This document shows, piece by piece, positions 9,591 to 18,482 of a DNA stretch of 64,000 bases (position 1 is the stretch's first letter; every line of letters begins with the position of its first letter). The position numbers and the translations under genes are program-made. Below the pieces are notes generated by a model. The model saw nothing but the letters and a program-made list of their open reading frames with translations, was not told the origin of the DNA and did no database searches. The stretch is from Aphanothece sacrum FPU1 (GTDB taxonomy: Bacteria > Cyanobacteriota > Cyanobacteriia > Cyanobacteriales > Microcystaceae), in NCBI RefSeq assembly GCF_003864295.1, contig NZ_BDQK01000013.1, positions 248,001 to 312,000 of the forward strand, written 5' to 3'.

Positions 9591-9932
9591 ATGTCTATTA
9601 ATATTAGGGAACAGTTTAATCAATATCCTCCTGATATGCAACAATGGTTAATTAATCAGGAAAAGACTAAATTAATTCGCATTGAAACTGCTTTAAAAAA
9701 AGGTAAAAATCTTTATCAAGAATTAGAAAAAAAAGGAGAGGGTAAATGGCTATTTGAAACAATAAAAATTCTTGGACAATACTTAGAAAAACTTCCTCAA
9801 AAAAATAGTCTGTTTGAAGAAGTGTCTTCAGATTATATTTTTCAAGTTTGGGAATTGTTAGAGAATGATTCTGAGTTAAATCAGTTAATTTCTCAAGTAG
9901 AAACTCGATATCAAGAGTTACTGAGATTATAG
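9591..9932 (+). CDS. hypothetical protein, helical
   Basis: 113 residues, strongly helical and charged (QEKTKLIRIETALKKGKNL, ELEKKGEGKWLFETIKILGQ). I do not recognise a family. It starts at an ATG preceded by TAGGAGATAATAGGTA, a fair ribosome site. It is a single gene on the plus strand among minus-strand genes, directly followed by a family D repeat that may terminate it. Confidence 0.5.
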   Translation: MSINIREQFNQYPPDMQQWLINQEKTKLIRIETALKKGKNLYQELEKKGEGKWLFETIKILGQYLEKLPQKNSLFEEVSSDYIFQVWELLENDSELNQLISQVETRYQELLRL

Positions 9933-10098
9933 CTAAACTAATAATTAATAAAAGGCTAAAGCCTTATGCTATAAAAACGAAGTCCGCCTTCGCGGACTTA
10001 ATATTAGGTTGCGAAGGCAACCTTTGTTTCTATAGCTTAACTCTTTAGAGTTAAAGCCTATTATTTGTAATAATTTAGCATAACTTGTCCGGTAAAAC
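9933..10098. repeat. family D nested-hairpin repeat, copy 1
   Basis: About 166 bases made of successive hairpins: AAAGGCT/AGCCTT, AAGTCCGC/GCGGACTT, AGGTTGC/GCAACCT, AACTCT/AGAGTT, ending with TTGTCCGGTAAAAC. Full relatives lie at 13251-13436 and 32641-32835, a fragment at 18911. It separates convergent genes. Confidence 0.8.
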
Positions 10099-10115
10099 TA
10101 AATTGTAGTAATTTT

Positions 10116-11279
10116 TTAAGAATTAAGTGACCATAACAAAATCCGATTATTTCCAGAATCAGAAATAATTGCCCGACGACCACAAATTTGAATCCCATAA
10201 GGCCAACTTAAACTATTACGATAAGAACGTCCATAAGAACGATTTTCACTTTTACTGGCAAAATGAATTTGACCTGTTAAACCTTGGGCCGATACCCCCA
10301 TTCGGGGGACATTTTTCCAGCCTAATAAGCGAGAATTTGCTGTATCTGCGGCCATTAACCATTCATCTGAGACAGCAACCCCATAAGGCATACTAAGACT
10401 ATTAGAAGCGGGTAAATAGCCCCCTTGATTAAGTTCTGCCCCTGTAAAATTACTTTGTCCTAACACAATCTGACAAGGTATATTATTATTATTAGGTATT
10501 CCGTCCCAAATCATTAAACGGTGATTTCCTGCATCCGCTAACACTAAGTTATTTTGCCAAATGGCTAAAGCATGAGGCCAACGCATACTAGAGTTTGATG
10601 GACTTCCCCCCCCATTTTCGTCTCGTAAGTTGAGTTGAGGTTGTCCGAGAACATAATCTGCAGGTTGTCCATTTTCTGTTGGGACTGTATTCCACACTAA
10701 AACCCGTCGGTTGCCTGTATCGGCGACAAATAACCGTCCTTGATGATACAATAAACCATAGGGCCAGTGTAGTCTATCTGCGGCTGTTTCTCCGTGACCT
10801 CTATTAGGGGAATTTTGCTCAAAATTGGCTTGTCCGAGGACAATATCGGCAGGAACGTTATTATCTTCGGGGAGATGATGCCAAATTAAGACCCGATGGT
10901 TCCAAGCATCTGCTACGGCTAACCCTTCACCACAAGCGCAAATGCCGGTCGGGACGCTAACTGTATTAGCTTGGGGGGTTCCTTTGGCGTTTTGTCCTTC
11001 TTGGGTAAAGTCTGGTTGTCCGATGACCCAATCTGCTGGTTGACCATCGGTTTCGGGGCAATGTCTCCATCCTAACAGACGATGGTGTCCTGTGTCTGAT
11101 ACCCATAAGGGCCCAGTTTCGGAGATTAAACAGGCCCCTCTTGGCCCGAACATTGTCTGATTACTCGGTTGTAAAGGCATGACTAAATTTTCTGACCCCT
11201 GTTCCCCTAGAATAATTTGTGCGCCTTCGGGTGAAAGAATATTGATAAAAGTTTTATCTATGGGAGTGGGGTGATTCAT
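10116..11279 (-). CDS. NHL-repeat beta-propeller protein
   Basis: 387 residues with at least five NHL-type repeats of the form VADTGNxRVLVWxxxP...ADxVLGQPxF, spaced about 60 residues, predicting a beta-propeller. No signal peptide or membrane segment at MNHPTPIDKTF, so probably cytoplasmic. NHL proteins accompany extended hyp operons in some heterocystous cyanobacteria, and hypA is about 0.8 kb downstream here. A maturation-linked scaffold role is a guess. The function is otherwise unknown. Confidence 0.8.
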   Translation of the reverse strand: MNHPTPIDKTFINILSPEGAQIILGEQGSENLVMPLQPSNQTMFGPRGACLISETGPLWVSDTGHHRLLGWRHCPETDGQPADWVIGQPDFTQEGQNAKGTPQANTVSVPTGICACGEGLAVADAWNHRVLIWHHLPEDNNVPADIVLGQANFEQNSPNRGHGETAADRLHWPYGLLYHQGRLFVADTGNRRVLVWNTVPTENGQPADYVLGQPQLNLRDENGGGSPSNSSMRWPHALAIWQNNLVLADAGNHRLMIWDGIPNNNNIPCQIVLGQSNFTGAELNQGGYLPASNSLSMPYGVAVSDEWLMAADTANSRLLGWKNVPRMGVSAQGLTGQIHFASKSENRSYGRSYRNSLSWPYGIQICGRRAIISDSGNNRILLWSLNS

Positions 11280-11338
11280 AATTCATAATGCTTAATTTTA
11301 TAAACTCTATCTTAAAATTTCAGATGTGACTCAATTCA

Positions 11339-11528
11339 TAAGTACCGAAGCAAAATTAATTGCACAGTAGGGGCGGGTTTTGATATAGTCGTAATGGTTG
11401 AGTAACAAAGGTAGTAAGGGCGGGTTTATTTAATTTTTTTGTGAGAATCATTGATTTATGTAAAAAACCCGCCCCTACAAAAACCCGCCCCTACAAATTT
11501 TGTGTAATTAATTTTGTCTACCTACTTA
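11339..11528. repeat. family B full-length element
   Basis: 190 bases. The outer inverted ends are about 28 bases, reading TAAGTA(cc/gg).. then CAAAATTAATTRCACA at each end. Inside are two GTAGGGGCGGG...CCCGCCCCTAC modules in tandem. This copy shows that the short B hairpins elsewhere are cores of a larger element. Confidence 0.8.
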
Positions 11529-11529
11529 A

Positions 11530-11578
11530 TTCATAATTCATAATTCATAATTCATAATTCATAATTCATAATTCATAA
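11530..11578. repeat. heptamer tandem repeat, 7 x TTCATAA
   Basis: Seven exact copies of TTCATAA, directly after the B element and 3 bases before the stop of the next gene. Short tandem heptamers of this kind are common in cyanobacterial intergenic DNA. The same heptamer, inverted, lies beside the family A copies at 18.0 and 18.3 kb. Confidence 0.95.
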
Positions 11579-11580
11579 TT

Positions 11581-12042
11581 TTATTGTGATTTTCCTAAAC
11601 TTAGGGGAATATAGGGAATAGATGAAGAACCTTCTTGATAATAAAATTTTAAATCTTTGTCTAAACGAAACTGCAATTTAAGAGATGTTTGAGTATTATT
11701 TTGACTGACTCCTTCAAGGAATAAAATATTACCCTCAAATTGCCATTTACCTTGCCAAAACTGATCATAAATTGTTATTTCCCCTTGATAAACTCGATGT
11801 CTTGCTAAAAAAGTCTGATTCTGTCTAAAGACATAACCATAATACATTGTCTTTCCTTCCGCTTCATGAAAGCCACGCCAAATTCCAATAATAAAGTCTT
11901 GAGTTTGATTGACATTAGGCAATTCTTGTGTTATAATGCCTTGATTAGTTATTTGATTAGCTTGTACAGAACTGGTTATTATTAAAGGAACAAAAAATAT
12001 TAAATTAAGTAAAATAATTACATGAATTACCGGATAGTTCAT
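11581..12042 (-). CDS. hypothetical secreted protein
   Basis: 153 residues. The N-terminus has a signal peptide: hydrophobic VIHVIILLNLIFFVPLIITSS followed by VQA-N, a likely cleavage site near residue 28. The mature part reads like a small beta-barrel (GIWRGFHEAEGKTMYYGYVFR, GKWQFEGNILFLEG), resembling lipocalin-like domains of unknown function. I do not recognise a named family. The stop lies against the TTCATAA repeat. Confidence 0.6.
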   Translation of the reverse strand: MNYPVIHVIILLNLIFFVPLIITSSVQANQITNQGIITQELPNVNQTQDFIIGIWRGFHEAEGKTMYYGYVFRQNQTFLARHRVYQGEITIYDQFWQGKWQFEGNILFLEGVSQNNTQTSLKLQFRLDKDLKFYYQEGSSSIPYIPLSLGKSQ

Positions 12043-12500
12043 AAGCTATAAAAAAATAAAACACTGGGGAATAAGCTTCTGAAGTCATCCCCAGTACCGT
12101 CACGGAATTCAGTTCATCTCTAAATATAACATCCTGTTTTAAGGGTATTTTTTGAGACTTATTTGGGGGAGGATGACATGGTACTTAAAATGGCTAAAAA
12201 GTTGATTAAAACTGGGTTGTAAAGGATCATACCTTAACCTTTCACTGAGTTTTCCTCCCTTCTGTCTAGAATAGTAAATTAAGAGTCTATATCTTTGATT
12301 AAATCTACTCTTGAGACTGAGTGCATAAATACAGATCTGGCTGCCTATAAATACTATAACCCCATTGTAAAAATATCAGTTCCCTTACCCCAAAAATTTT
12401 TAACCGTTAGCTGAAGTTCAGAAAAACACTACTGCTTATGCTTGAGTGCAACTCTATAATTAGTATAATTAATTTAACAGGCTTCTGGACTTATTAAAAC
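12043..12500. other. intergenic region without recognised gene
   Basis: 458 bases upstream of the secreted protein (divergent promoters with the DUF29 gene). It contains a pair of related segments GTCATCCCCAGTACC (12084 region) and GAGGATGACATGGTACT (12170 region) facing each other. I see no ORF with coding character and no RNA family. Confidence 0.35.
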
Positions 12501-12638
12501 AACTAAGTAGGGGGTTATACATAAACTAATGTTTGTAGTAGGTTCCCTTGACGGGATTGAAAGCTTTGTATAATAATGGCTAAAGCCATCACTACGAACT
12601 TTTCTATTGTTACTTTAATTATGACCACCTACTTAGTT
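12501..12638. repeat. family C MITE-like element, copy 1
   Basis: 138 bases with inverted ends AACTAAGTAGGGGGTTATA / rc AACTAAGTAGGTGGTCATA. Inner inverted pairs are GTTTGTAGT/ACTACGAAC, TCCC/GGGA and GGCT/AGCC. The same TAAGTAGGTGGTCATAATTAA end occurs at 16.1 kb. No coding capacity. Confidence 0.75.
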
Positions 12639-12654
12639 TATAGGAGTTTAACCC

Positions 12655-13095
12655 ATGACTCACATAAAGATAGAAACTTACGAGACAGATTATTACCAAT
12701 GGACAATAGAACAGACTCAAGCTTTGAGAGAACTTGTTAATACTCATCAGGAATTGAAAAAGTTAGAGGCATTGGACTGGGAAAATATTATTGAGGAGAT
12801 CGAAGCTTTGGGACGTAGTGATTATCAAGCGGTAGTCTCTCTACTCACTCGTATTCTTCAACATCGTCTCAAGATTGATTACGCCAAAAAACCTGAGTGT
12901 AATCACCATTGGCAAGCTGAAATTAAAGCTTTTTCTAACACGCTTAAACGTCGATATAGCCCATCGATGAAGCCCAAATTAGAAACAGAATGGCAGGGTA
13001 TATATTCAGATGCAGTTGACTTATATCTGATTGATTATCCTCCTTCTGATATTCCTTTAGTCTGTCCTTATTTGCTTGCGGATTTACTGCCTTAA
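12655..13095 (+). CDS. DUF29 family protein
   Basis: 146 residues with the DUF29 signature: YETDYYQWTIEQTQALRE near the N-terminus, LDWENIIEEIEALGRSD, then VVSLLTRILQHRLKIDY and the C-terminal YPPSDIPLVCPYLLADLL. DUF29 proteins are numerous in cyanobacteria, without established function. Starts 17 bases after a family C element, so its promoter probably lies in or beyond that repeat. Complete. Confidence 0.85.
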   Translation: MTHIKIETYETDYYQWTIEQTQALRELVNTHQELKKLEALDWENIIEEIEALGRSDYQAVVSLLTRILQHRLKIDYAKKPECNHHWQAEIKAFSNTLKRRYSPSMKPKLETEWQGIYSDAVDLYLIDYPPSDIPLVCPYLLADLLP

Positions 13096-13111
13096 AGATT
13101 CATTTAAAAAT

Positions 13112-13462
13112 AAATAGGTTGACAAAATTAATTACATAAAATTCGTCGTAGGGGCGGGTTTTTTGCATAAATCCATGATTCTCACAAAAAAACTAGATCA
13201 ACCCGCCCTGGGTTTTTTGCATAAATCCATGATTCTCGAAAAAAAAACGGTTCTACCGGACAAGTTATCCTAAATTATCACAAACAATGGACTTTAACTC
13301 TTAAGAGTTAAGCTATACAAACAAAGGTTGCCTACGCAACCTATAATACCTGTCCACGCTCGTCGGACTTCGTTTCTATAGCATAAGGCTTTAGCCTTTT
13401 ATTGATTATTAATTTAGCATAGTAAGTCCGGTAGAATCCAAAAAAGTTACATAAACCCGCCC
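13112..13462. repeat. family B element interrupted by a family D element
   Basis: Left end AGGTTGACAAAATTAATTACAT, then a GTAGGGGCGGG core and a second partial core (CCCGCCCTGGG...). The B sequence stops at 13250 in GATTCTCGAAAAAAAAAC. It appears to resume at 13437 with AAAAAAGTTACATAAACCCGCCCTGG, so the D copy at 13251-13436 has inserted into B. Confidence 0.7.
13251..13436. repeat. family D nested-hairpin repeat, complete copy
   Basis: 186 bases with inverted ends TTCTACCGGAC / GTCCGGTAGAA, extending imperfectly to CTAAATTA on both sides. Internal hairpins: AACTCTTAAGAGTT, GGTTGCCTACGCAACC, AAGGCTTTAGCCTT. It is the best copy for defining the family. Confidence 0.8.
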
Positions 13463-13478
13463 TGGCTGTGCATTAACA

Positions 13479-15209
13479 TTAATTCGATAAAAAGAAGGGT
13501 AAACGAGTTAATCCTTGAACTATAGATGACTCGGTTTCTTCTGACTTGTCTAAAATAAAATTAGCTTGAGAAAATTTTTCCTCAAACCAAGGAGATAAAC
13601 AATATTCAATACCGGATATTCCTTCTCCTGTAGCAATAATTTGTCCAATTTGAGCAGGTAATTTTCCTCCTTGAACCAAAAGTGCAGCGATCGCCTGATT
13701 TAATTGTATTAACCAATATTTAAGCACCTGTTCCCTCATACTTTGACGAGTCACTCCCCAAGATTGTTGGCTTAGAGTCGAAGCAAAGGTATCCTGTTGT
13801 TGTAAGATCATTCGCGTTAATTGAGCGGCCTCTAAAAACGCATTGCCTAAAGGATGAACTTGCAATTGTTGCTTTAAGGCTGTTCTTTGAGAGAGATCAG
13901 GTTGTCCAGGGTTAGGAAATGGTTGCAAAAGATTCGGTAAATTTTGGCTAATTTGAGCCGACCATTGAGGATAAATTAACTGACAAAGTATATCTTGATC
14001 AAGAGCTTGTCTACCATAAGCTAACTCTTGGGTGGTTAAACTAGAAAAAAGCTCAGGAATCTCTACTAAGGATAATTCTGTCATGGTTTCCCCTATATTG
14101 ATCACCAAAGAGGTAAGAGACAATTTTTCTGAAATATCCCTTTCTTCTAGGGGAAAATAAGCTAAAGTTAGGATAATTGAGGGAGGAACCCACAAAATAT
14201 CTTGAGGAGTGGCCACCCAATTTGTCTCTAAAATAACTGATTGTAGTTGAGCGCGATCGCTATCATTCCACTGGGGGGGACAAACTAAGATTACAGTCTT
14301 TAATTGACTTAAAATCTCCTCTAAAGACTCTTGAGTTAGTTCTAGGATAAAAGATTCATCTTGATGGGTTAAACCGTCTCTCAAGGCAATTAAGCGTTGT
14401 TGTGGATTAGATAAATTAGAATCAGTAGCATCAGGGTTAACCCCTTGGGAAAGGGGATACATGGTTAACAGTTGCCCTTGATGAGAATCTACGGCAAATA
14501 ACGTCCCATTGAAAGCTTTAGCCGTTAAATCAAGGGCTAAATACCAATTTTTTGCAGTTTGAATCGGATTTGAAGGTGGTAGAGTTAATTGATTGAGGGA
14601 TAATTCTAATTGTTGTTGTAGACGGTTAAAATAAGCCAAAAATTTAGCTTCTCCTTGTTGTCCCAAACTGTGCATTCTTTCAATGCCATCGGTCAGAGAA
14701 TCAGAATAAGCTTGTAAATCTTGCACTAAACGCTCAAAAACAGTTTTAAACGTCGAATTAAGACTATAGACTAATTCTTGAGAAGCTTGAGAAGAAATGT
14801 TGAGGGTTGTATCTTCTGCTTGGGGAACCGATAATTGTTGTTGTAGCACTTCATTACAACGGTTGGTTAACTCCTCCAAAAATTCAGCGAACATCTGTTG
14901 ACGTTGTTGTTCTAGAGCTTGCGTTTCTTGTAACAAAGATTGTCTGTGATATTGTAAAGCGTCTAATTCTCGTTGTAGGGGTTGAAAACAATCAGTAAGA
15001 CGGGTTTCTAAGCGATTTAGAACCACTTGGGTCAATTTTTCGGCCGTTGCTTCATAATCTTCATGACCAGCAGATGATTGACGCACGATTAAGTAATGTC
15101 TTACCCTCTCTAATAAGGCTGACACTTCTGGTTTATCCGATAGTTGTCCTTCCCAGAGAACCCGTTCAAGGGAAGTGATTAAGGAGGAGAGATCATCTTG
15201 AACAGTCAC
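13479..15209 (-). CDS. conserved coiled-coil protein with degenerate Hsp70/actin-like (ASKHA) domain
   Basis: 576 residues. Residues about 60-215 are a long glutamine-rich coiled coil (VLNRLETRLTDCFQPLQREL...EALEQQRQQMFAEFLEEL). Residues about 225-560 look like an Hsp70/actin fold: LALDLTAKAF at the first phosphate loop position, VPPSIILTLAYFPLEE, LVINIGETMTELSLVE (second phosphate loop, glycine-poor), and IGQIIATGEGISGIEYCL near the end. Nucleotide-binding glycines are mostly lost, so ATPase activity is doubtful. The start is GTG at 15209; no nearby ATG. Divergent from the Crp-type gene. Function unknown. Confidence 0.65.
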   Translation of the reverse strand: MTVQDDLSSLITSLERVLWEGQLSDKPEVSALLERVRHYLIVRQSSAGHEDYEATAEKLTQVVLNRLETRLTDCFQPLQRELDALQYHRQSLLQETQALEQQRQQMFAEFLEELTNRCNEVLQQQLSVPQAEDTTLNISSQASQELVYSLNSTFKTVFERLVQDLQAYSDSLTDGIERMHSLGQQGEAKFLAYFNRLQQQLELSLNQLTLPPSNPIQTAKNWYLALDLTAKAFNGTLFAVDSHQGQLLTMYPLSQGVNPDATDSNLSNPQQRLIALRDGLTHQDESFILELTQESLEEILSQLKTVILVCPPQWNDSDRAQLQSVILETNWVATPQDILWVPPSIILTLAYFPLEERDISEKLSLTSLVINIGETMTELSLVEIPELFSSLTTQELAYGRQALDQDILCQLIYPQWSAQISQNLPNLLQPFPNPGQPDLSQRTALKQQLQVHPLGNAFLEAAQLTRMILQQQDTFASTLSQQSWGVTRQSMREQVLKYWLIQLNQAIAALLVQGGKLPAQIGQIIATGEGISGIEYCLSPWFEEKFSQANFILDKSEETESSIVQGLTRLPFFLSN

Positions 15210-15307
15210 AATAATCCACTAAAAATGCCCCAGAAAAGATAACTTAAACCCTAAGATTTTTGATAGGCTTAGCATAGCAGATCAATCAATAATCTGCTCA
15301 CGGGTTC

Positions 15308-16015
15308 ATGGAAGATCAAAACAACTATCGCATTCAACCGTCCGATATCGGGATTCTGTTAGAAGCAGCCCCTTTTTTTGCTGGATTACCGTCAGAGAGT
15401 TTAGAATTGCTCTTGGGTCATGCTGTGATTCGTAGCCATCCGGCTAATCGGATTATTTTGTTAGAAAATGATTGGGGTGGTTCAGTCTATTTTATTTTAG
15501 AAGGATGGGTTAAAATTCGGACTCACAATGTGGATGGAAAAGAAGTTACTCTTAATATTGTGGGAAAAGGGGAAGTTATTGGAGAAATGGCTGCTTTAGA
15601 AGAAGTTCCCCGTTCAACAGATGCTATTACTCTCACCCCAACGATGGTTAGCAGTATTCCCTCTCAAGATTTTGTTAGTCTTCTTCATAGTGACCCTATT
15701 GCTGGCGTTCGACTAGCTCAATTGATGGCCAAACGCTTACGACAACTCAATCGTAGACTACGTTTACGAGAAGCTGATAGTCTCTCACGGGTGGCGGATA
15801 CTTTGTTATTTTTAGCCGAAGGACAAGGTAAACACACTGAAAAAGGCATAGAGATTCCTAATTTACCTCATCGTGAGTTAAGTAGTATCAGTGGTTTAGC
15901 TAGAGAAACTGTAACGCGATCGCTCACTAAATTAGAAAAAAAGGGTTTAATTAAGCGAGAAGATGATATTCTTTGTATTTCTTCTCTGGATGGTCTAGAA
16001 CAGATTATTTCTTAA
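15308..16015 (+). CDS. Crp/Fnr family transcriptional regulator
   Basis: 235 residues: cyclic-nucleotide-binding-type beta-roll at about 20-135 (FFAGLPSESLELLL, YFILEGWVKIR, GEVIGEMAALEEVPRS) and a winged helix at about 165-225 (SSISGLARETVTRSLTKLEKKGLI). It is not NtcA: the N-terminus and recognition helix differ. The cNMP pocket reads GEMAALEEVPRS, with an R where cAMP-binding proteins have their phosphate-contact arginine, so ligand binding is possible. Divergent from the coiled-coil gene; its targets are not visible. Confidence 0.88.
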   Translation: MEDQNNYRIQPSDIGILLEAAPFFAGLPSESLELLLGHAVIRSHPANRIILLENDWGGSVYFILEGWVKIRTHNVDGKEVTLNIVGKGEVIGEMAALEEVPRSTDAITLTPTMVSSIPSQDFVSLLHSDPIAGVRLAQLMAKRLRQLNRRLRLREADSLSRVADTLLFLAEGQGKHTEKGIEIPNLPHRELSSISGLARETVTRSLTKLEKKGLIKREDDILCISSLDGLEQIIS

Positions 16016-16120
16016 TAGGTGATCATTAACTGGCGATTCTCACCAATGTGTTAGATAAACTCGCCCCTACACCCTTGTGAAATAATGACAATATAAGTTT
16101 AATTATGACCACCTACTTAA
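16012..16120. repeat. family C MITE-like element, copy 2
   Basis: Inverted ends TTAATAGGTGATCATTAA / rc TTAAGTAGGTGGTCATAATTAA. The element begins exactly at the stop codon of the Crp-type gene, which reads into its first bases. It also carries a decayed family B arm (AAACTCGCCCCTAC). It ends 5 bases before the next gene. Confidence 0.65.
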
Positions 16121-16124
16121 TAAC

Positions 16125-16880
16125 ATGAATTATCCTTCTGATACCCCTAATCAATCATCTGAGTCTGAATCTAATTGGGTTGATGAGGATGATACCCCTT
16201 CTACCATTCCCCCTGAGTCTTGTTCTGAAAAAACTTCATCTTTAACTACTTCTTCGGTTAAAACACAAAAAACCTTAGCGATGGTAGAAACGGCTTTTTT
16301 AGCTAGTGCTGGAAGTTTAATTTGGTTAATTAATTATTATTTCCCTTTGGGGCCAGTATTAACCATTTTTTTTCCGGTTCCTATTGCTTTAGTTTATCTA
16401 CGCTGGGGACATCGGGCTGCTTGGATGACTGCTTTAGTTTCAGGACTTTTATTAACAGTATTAATGGGGCCAACTCGCAGTATTGTGTTTTTAATTCCCC
16501 ACGGGTTAATGGGGGTTCAGTTGGGTTATTGTTGGCGACGGGGGGCTAATTGGGCATTTTCTCTAATAACTGGGGCTTTAATTGGAACCTTTGGTTTTTT
16601 CTTTCGTTTCTGGTTATTTTCAATTTTATTGGGGGAAGATTTATGGCAATATGTTATTACTCAAATGACTGGTTTTGTTGATTGGTTATTTCTAACATTA
16701 GGGATTTTAGCTCAACCTAGTTTTTTTCTCATTGAAGGTTTAGCTGTTGGCTTAATTTTAGTTAATAGTTTAGTCTATTTATTTGCGGTTCATTTAGTTT
16801 CTTTATTGGTTTTAGATAAGTTGGGTAATCCTATTCCTCGTCCTCCTAATTGGGTTAAAGTTATTTTAGATTATGAATAA
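16125..16880 (+). CDS. DUF2232 multi-spanning membrane protein
   Basis: 251 residues. About 55 polar, serine/proline-rich N-terminal residues precede six or more membrane helices (TAFLASAGSLIWLINYYFPLG, PVPIALVYLRWGHRAAW, VSGLLLTVLMG, and others). The pattern fits DUF2232 (YybS-like) proteins related to the S-components of vitamin transporters. The next gene, 16 bases downstream, is CobT-like, which suggests co-transcription and perhaps a cobalamin-related role; that link is inferred. Confidence 0.75.
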   Translation: MNYPSDTPNQSSESESNWVDEDDTPSTIPPESCSEKTSSLTTSSVKTQKTLAMVETAFLASAGSLIWLINYYFPLGPVLTIFFPVPIALVYLRWGHRAAWMTALVSGLLLTVLMGPTRSIVFLIPHGLMGVQLGYCWRRGANWAFSLITGALIGTFGFFFRFWLFSILLGEDLWQYVITQMTGFVDWLFLTLGILAQPSFFLIEGLAVGLILVNSLVYLFAVHLVSLLVLDKLGNPIPRPPNWVKVILDYE

Positions 16881-16895
16881 TCTATAACAGTCCTA

Positions 16896-18017
16896 ATGAT
16901 TAATTTTCAGAAAAGTATTAAAGTTTATACTGAACTAAAACTAGGCAACACTTGGTTAGAAAAATATCAGAATTATTCGCCTATTTTTAGTTGTATTTTA
17001 GGTTTTACTGCTACCGGATTAATTCCTGGAATTTCGGCGGCGGGGGCAACCCCAGAAGACAGAAAATACACAGCTTTAGCTGATGCAGAATTTCTAATTA
17101 AAGGCATTCAATCTCATTATCAATATCCCCTACCTCCCTTAATTAATGGCGTTTCACCAGTCTTTATAACTCGCGCTGTGGTTGAATCTTGTCAAATTCC
17201 TATTTATTTATTTAATGGAGGATTACTTGTTAACCCCAATGTGCCTCATATTAATTTAGGGGGTTTAGCTGCTAATTGTTTAACTACTGGAAAAGCTTTA
17301 CCATTAGCAACAGTTTATCATTTATTTCAACAAGGATTAGAATGGGGAGAAAAATTAGCAAAACAAAACCCAAAAAGTTATTTAATAATTAGTGAATGTG
17401 TGGTGGGAGGAACAACAACAGCTTTGGCAATTTTAACCGGATTAGGGATTAATGCTACTGGAAAAGTGAATAGTAGTCATCCTCAATGCAATCATCAACA
17501 AAAAGAATTAATTGTAGAAAAAGGACTTATTAATGCTGAATTTTACCCAATATTATCCCCTATTGATCCGTTTAAATTAGTTGCTGCAGTAGGAGATCCC
17601 ATGCAAATTATAGCGGCTGGAATGGCCATCACCGCAAGTCGTTATACAGGGGTTTTATTAGCAGGAGGAACCCAAATGTTAGCGGTTTATGGGTTAATTC
17701 AAGCGATTATTAATAGTACCCAAGAAACAGCTAATTTAGAGAATATTGTAGTAGGAACAACTCGTTGGGTAGCAGAAGATTTAACGGGAGATACAATAAG
17801 TTTAGCTGAGTCTATTGGCCCAGTTTCGTTATTAGGTACTCAACTAAATTTTACGACTTCTTCCTATGCTCAATTACGAATTTATGAACAAGGATACGTT
17901 AAAGAAGGAGTGGGTGCAGGGGGTTGTGCGATCGCGGCTCATTTATCCTATAATTGGAGTCAAGAAAAGTTGCTCAGTGCTATTGAAAACCTTTTAACTA
18001 TGAATTATAAATTATGA
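16896..18017 (+). CDS. CobT-like nicotinate mononucleotide-dependent phosphoribosyltransferase family protein
   Basis: 373 residues of the cyanobacterial/archaeal branch of the CobT family (TIGR00303-type), expected to activate a lower ligand for cobamide synthesis. Marks: SECVVGGTTTALAILTGLG, GDPMQIIAAGMAITASRY, VLLAGGTQMLAVYGL, and the glycine-rich KEGVGAGGCAIAAHLSY end, where CobT has its catalytic glutamate region. Probably an operon with the DUF2232 gene. The stop is followed at once by TTATGAA-type heptamers and a family A repeat. Confidence 0.82.
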   Translation: MINFQKSIKVYTELKLGNTWLEKYQNYSPIFSCILGFTATGLIPGISAAGATPEDRKYTALADAEFLIKGIQSHYQYPLPPLINGVSPVFITRAVVESCQIPIYLFNGGLLVNPNVPHINLGGLAANCLTTGKALPLATVYHLFQQGLEWGEKLAKQNPKSYLIISECVVGGTTTALAILTGLGINATGKVNSSHPQCNHQQKELIVEKGLINAEFYPILSPIDPFKLVAAVGDPMQIIAAGMAITASRYTGVLLAGGTQMLAVYGLIQAIINSTQETANLENIVVGTTRWVAEDLTGDTISLAESIGPVSLLGTQLNFTTSSYAQLRIYEQGYVKEGVGAGGCAIAAHLSYNWSQEKLLSAIENLLTMNYKL

Positions 18018-18036
18018 ATTATGAATTATAAATTTT

Positions 18037-18203
18037 GGCTCTCCCGTACCTGTGGTGATAACAAAACCTTATATATCGTAGGGGGGGTTAGGCGCGGGTC
18101 ATAATTTGTGAATTCTAATCTAGTTTTCCTGTCCGCAACCTAACCCACCTTCGGAAATTTTGTAACATAGAATACAGTTTACCCCAAGATGCGGACAAAT
18201 CCT
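18037..18203. repeat. MITE-like repeat family A, copy 3 (one end decayed)
   Basis: Starts GGCTCTCCCGTACCTGTGGTG as in the other copies; the right end reads ATGCGGACAAATCC instead of CGGGAGAGCC. Very similar to the copy at 18316, with the same altered right end and the same TTATAAATTTT left flank, so the two look like a local duplication. Confidence 0.8.
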
Positions 18204-18215
18204 ACTGAACAACGC

Positions 18216-18278
18216 TTAAAAAATCTGACTTAAATCTAAAATAAAGCCAGGTAAAATATCTTCTCCTGATAAAGTTTT
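18216..18278 (-). pseudogene. C-terminal remnant of a Uma2 gene
   Basis: Minus-strand reading KTLSGEDILPGFILDLSQIF-stop. This is the usual C-terminal end of Uma2 proteins (LSGEDxLPGFxLDLxxIF). It lies between the two family A copies, downstream of the 5' part of the gene at 18458-18856. Together they show one Uma2 gene split by repeat insertion, with about 60 central residues lost. Confidence 0.8.
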
Positions 18279-18315
18279 ATGAATTATGAATTATAAATTA
18301 TGAATTATAAATTTT

Positions 18316-18482
18316 GGCTATCCCGTACTTGTGGTGATAACAAAATCTTATATATCGTAGAGTGGGTTAGGCGCGGGTCATAATCTTTGAATTATAATCT
18401 AGTTTTCCTGGCTGCGCCGTAACCCACCTTCCGAGATTTTATAACATAGCATACAGTTTACCCCAAAATGCGGAGAAATCCT
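18316..18482. repeat. MITE-like repeat family A, copy 4 (inside a Uma2 gene)
   Basis: GGCTATCCCGTACTTGTGG ... TTTACCCCAAAATGCGGAGAAATCC. The right end overlaps the reading frame of the Uma2 fragment and supplies its last codons and stop. TTATGAA/TTATAAA heptamers separate it from the Uma2 C-terminal remnant. Confidence 0.8.

Noticed and set aside
12541-12575. CRISPR-like repeat (GGTTCCCTTGACGGGATTGAAAG)
   Set aside because: It resembles the 3' part of some cyanobacterial CRISPR repeats, but it occurs once, without spacers or cas genes, and it is part of a family C element with its own inverted ends.
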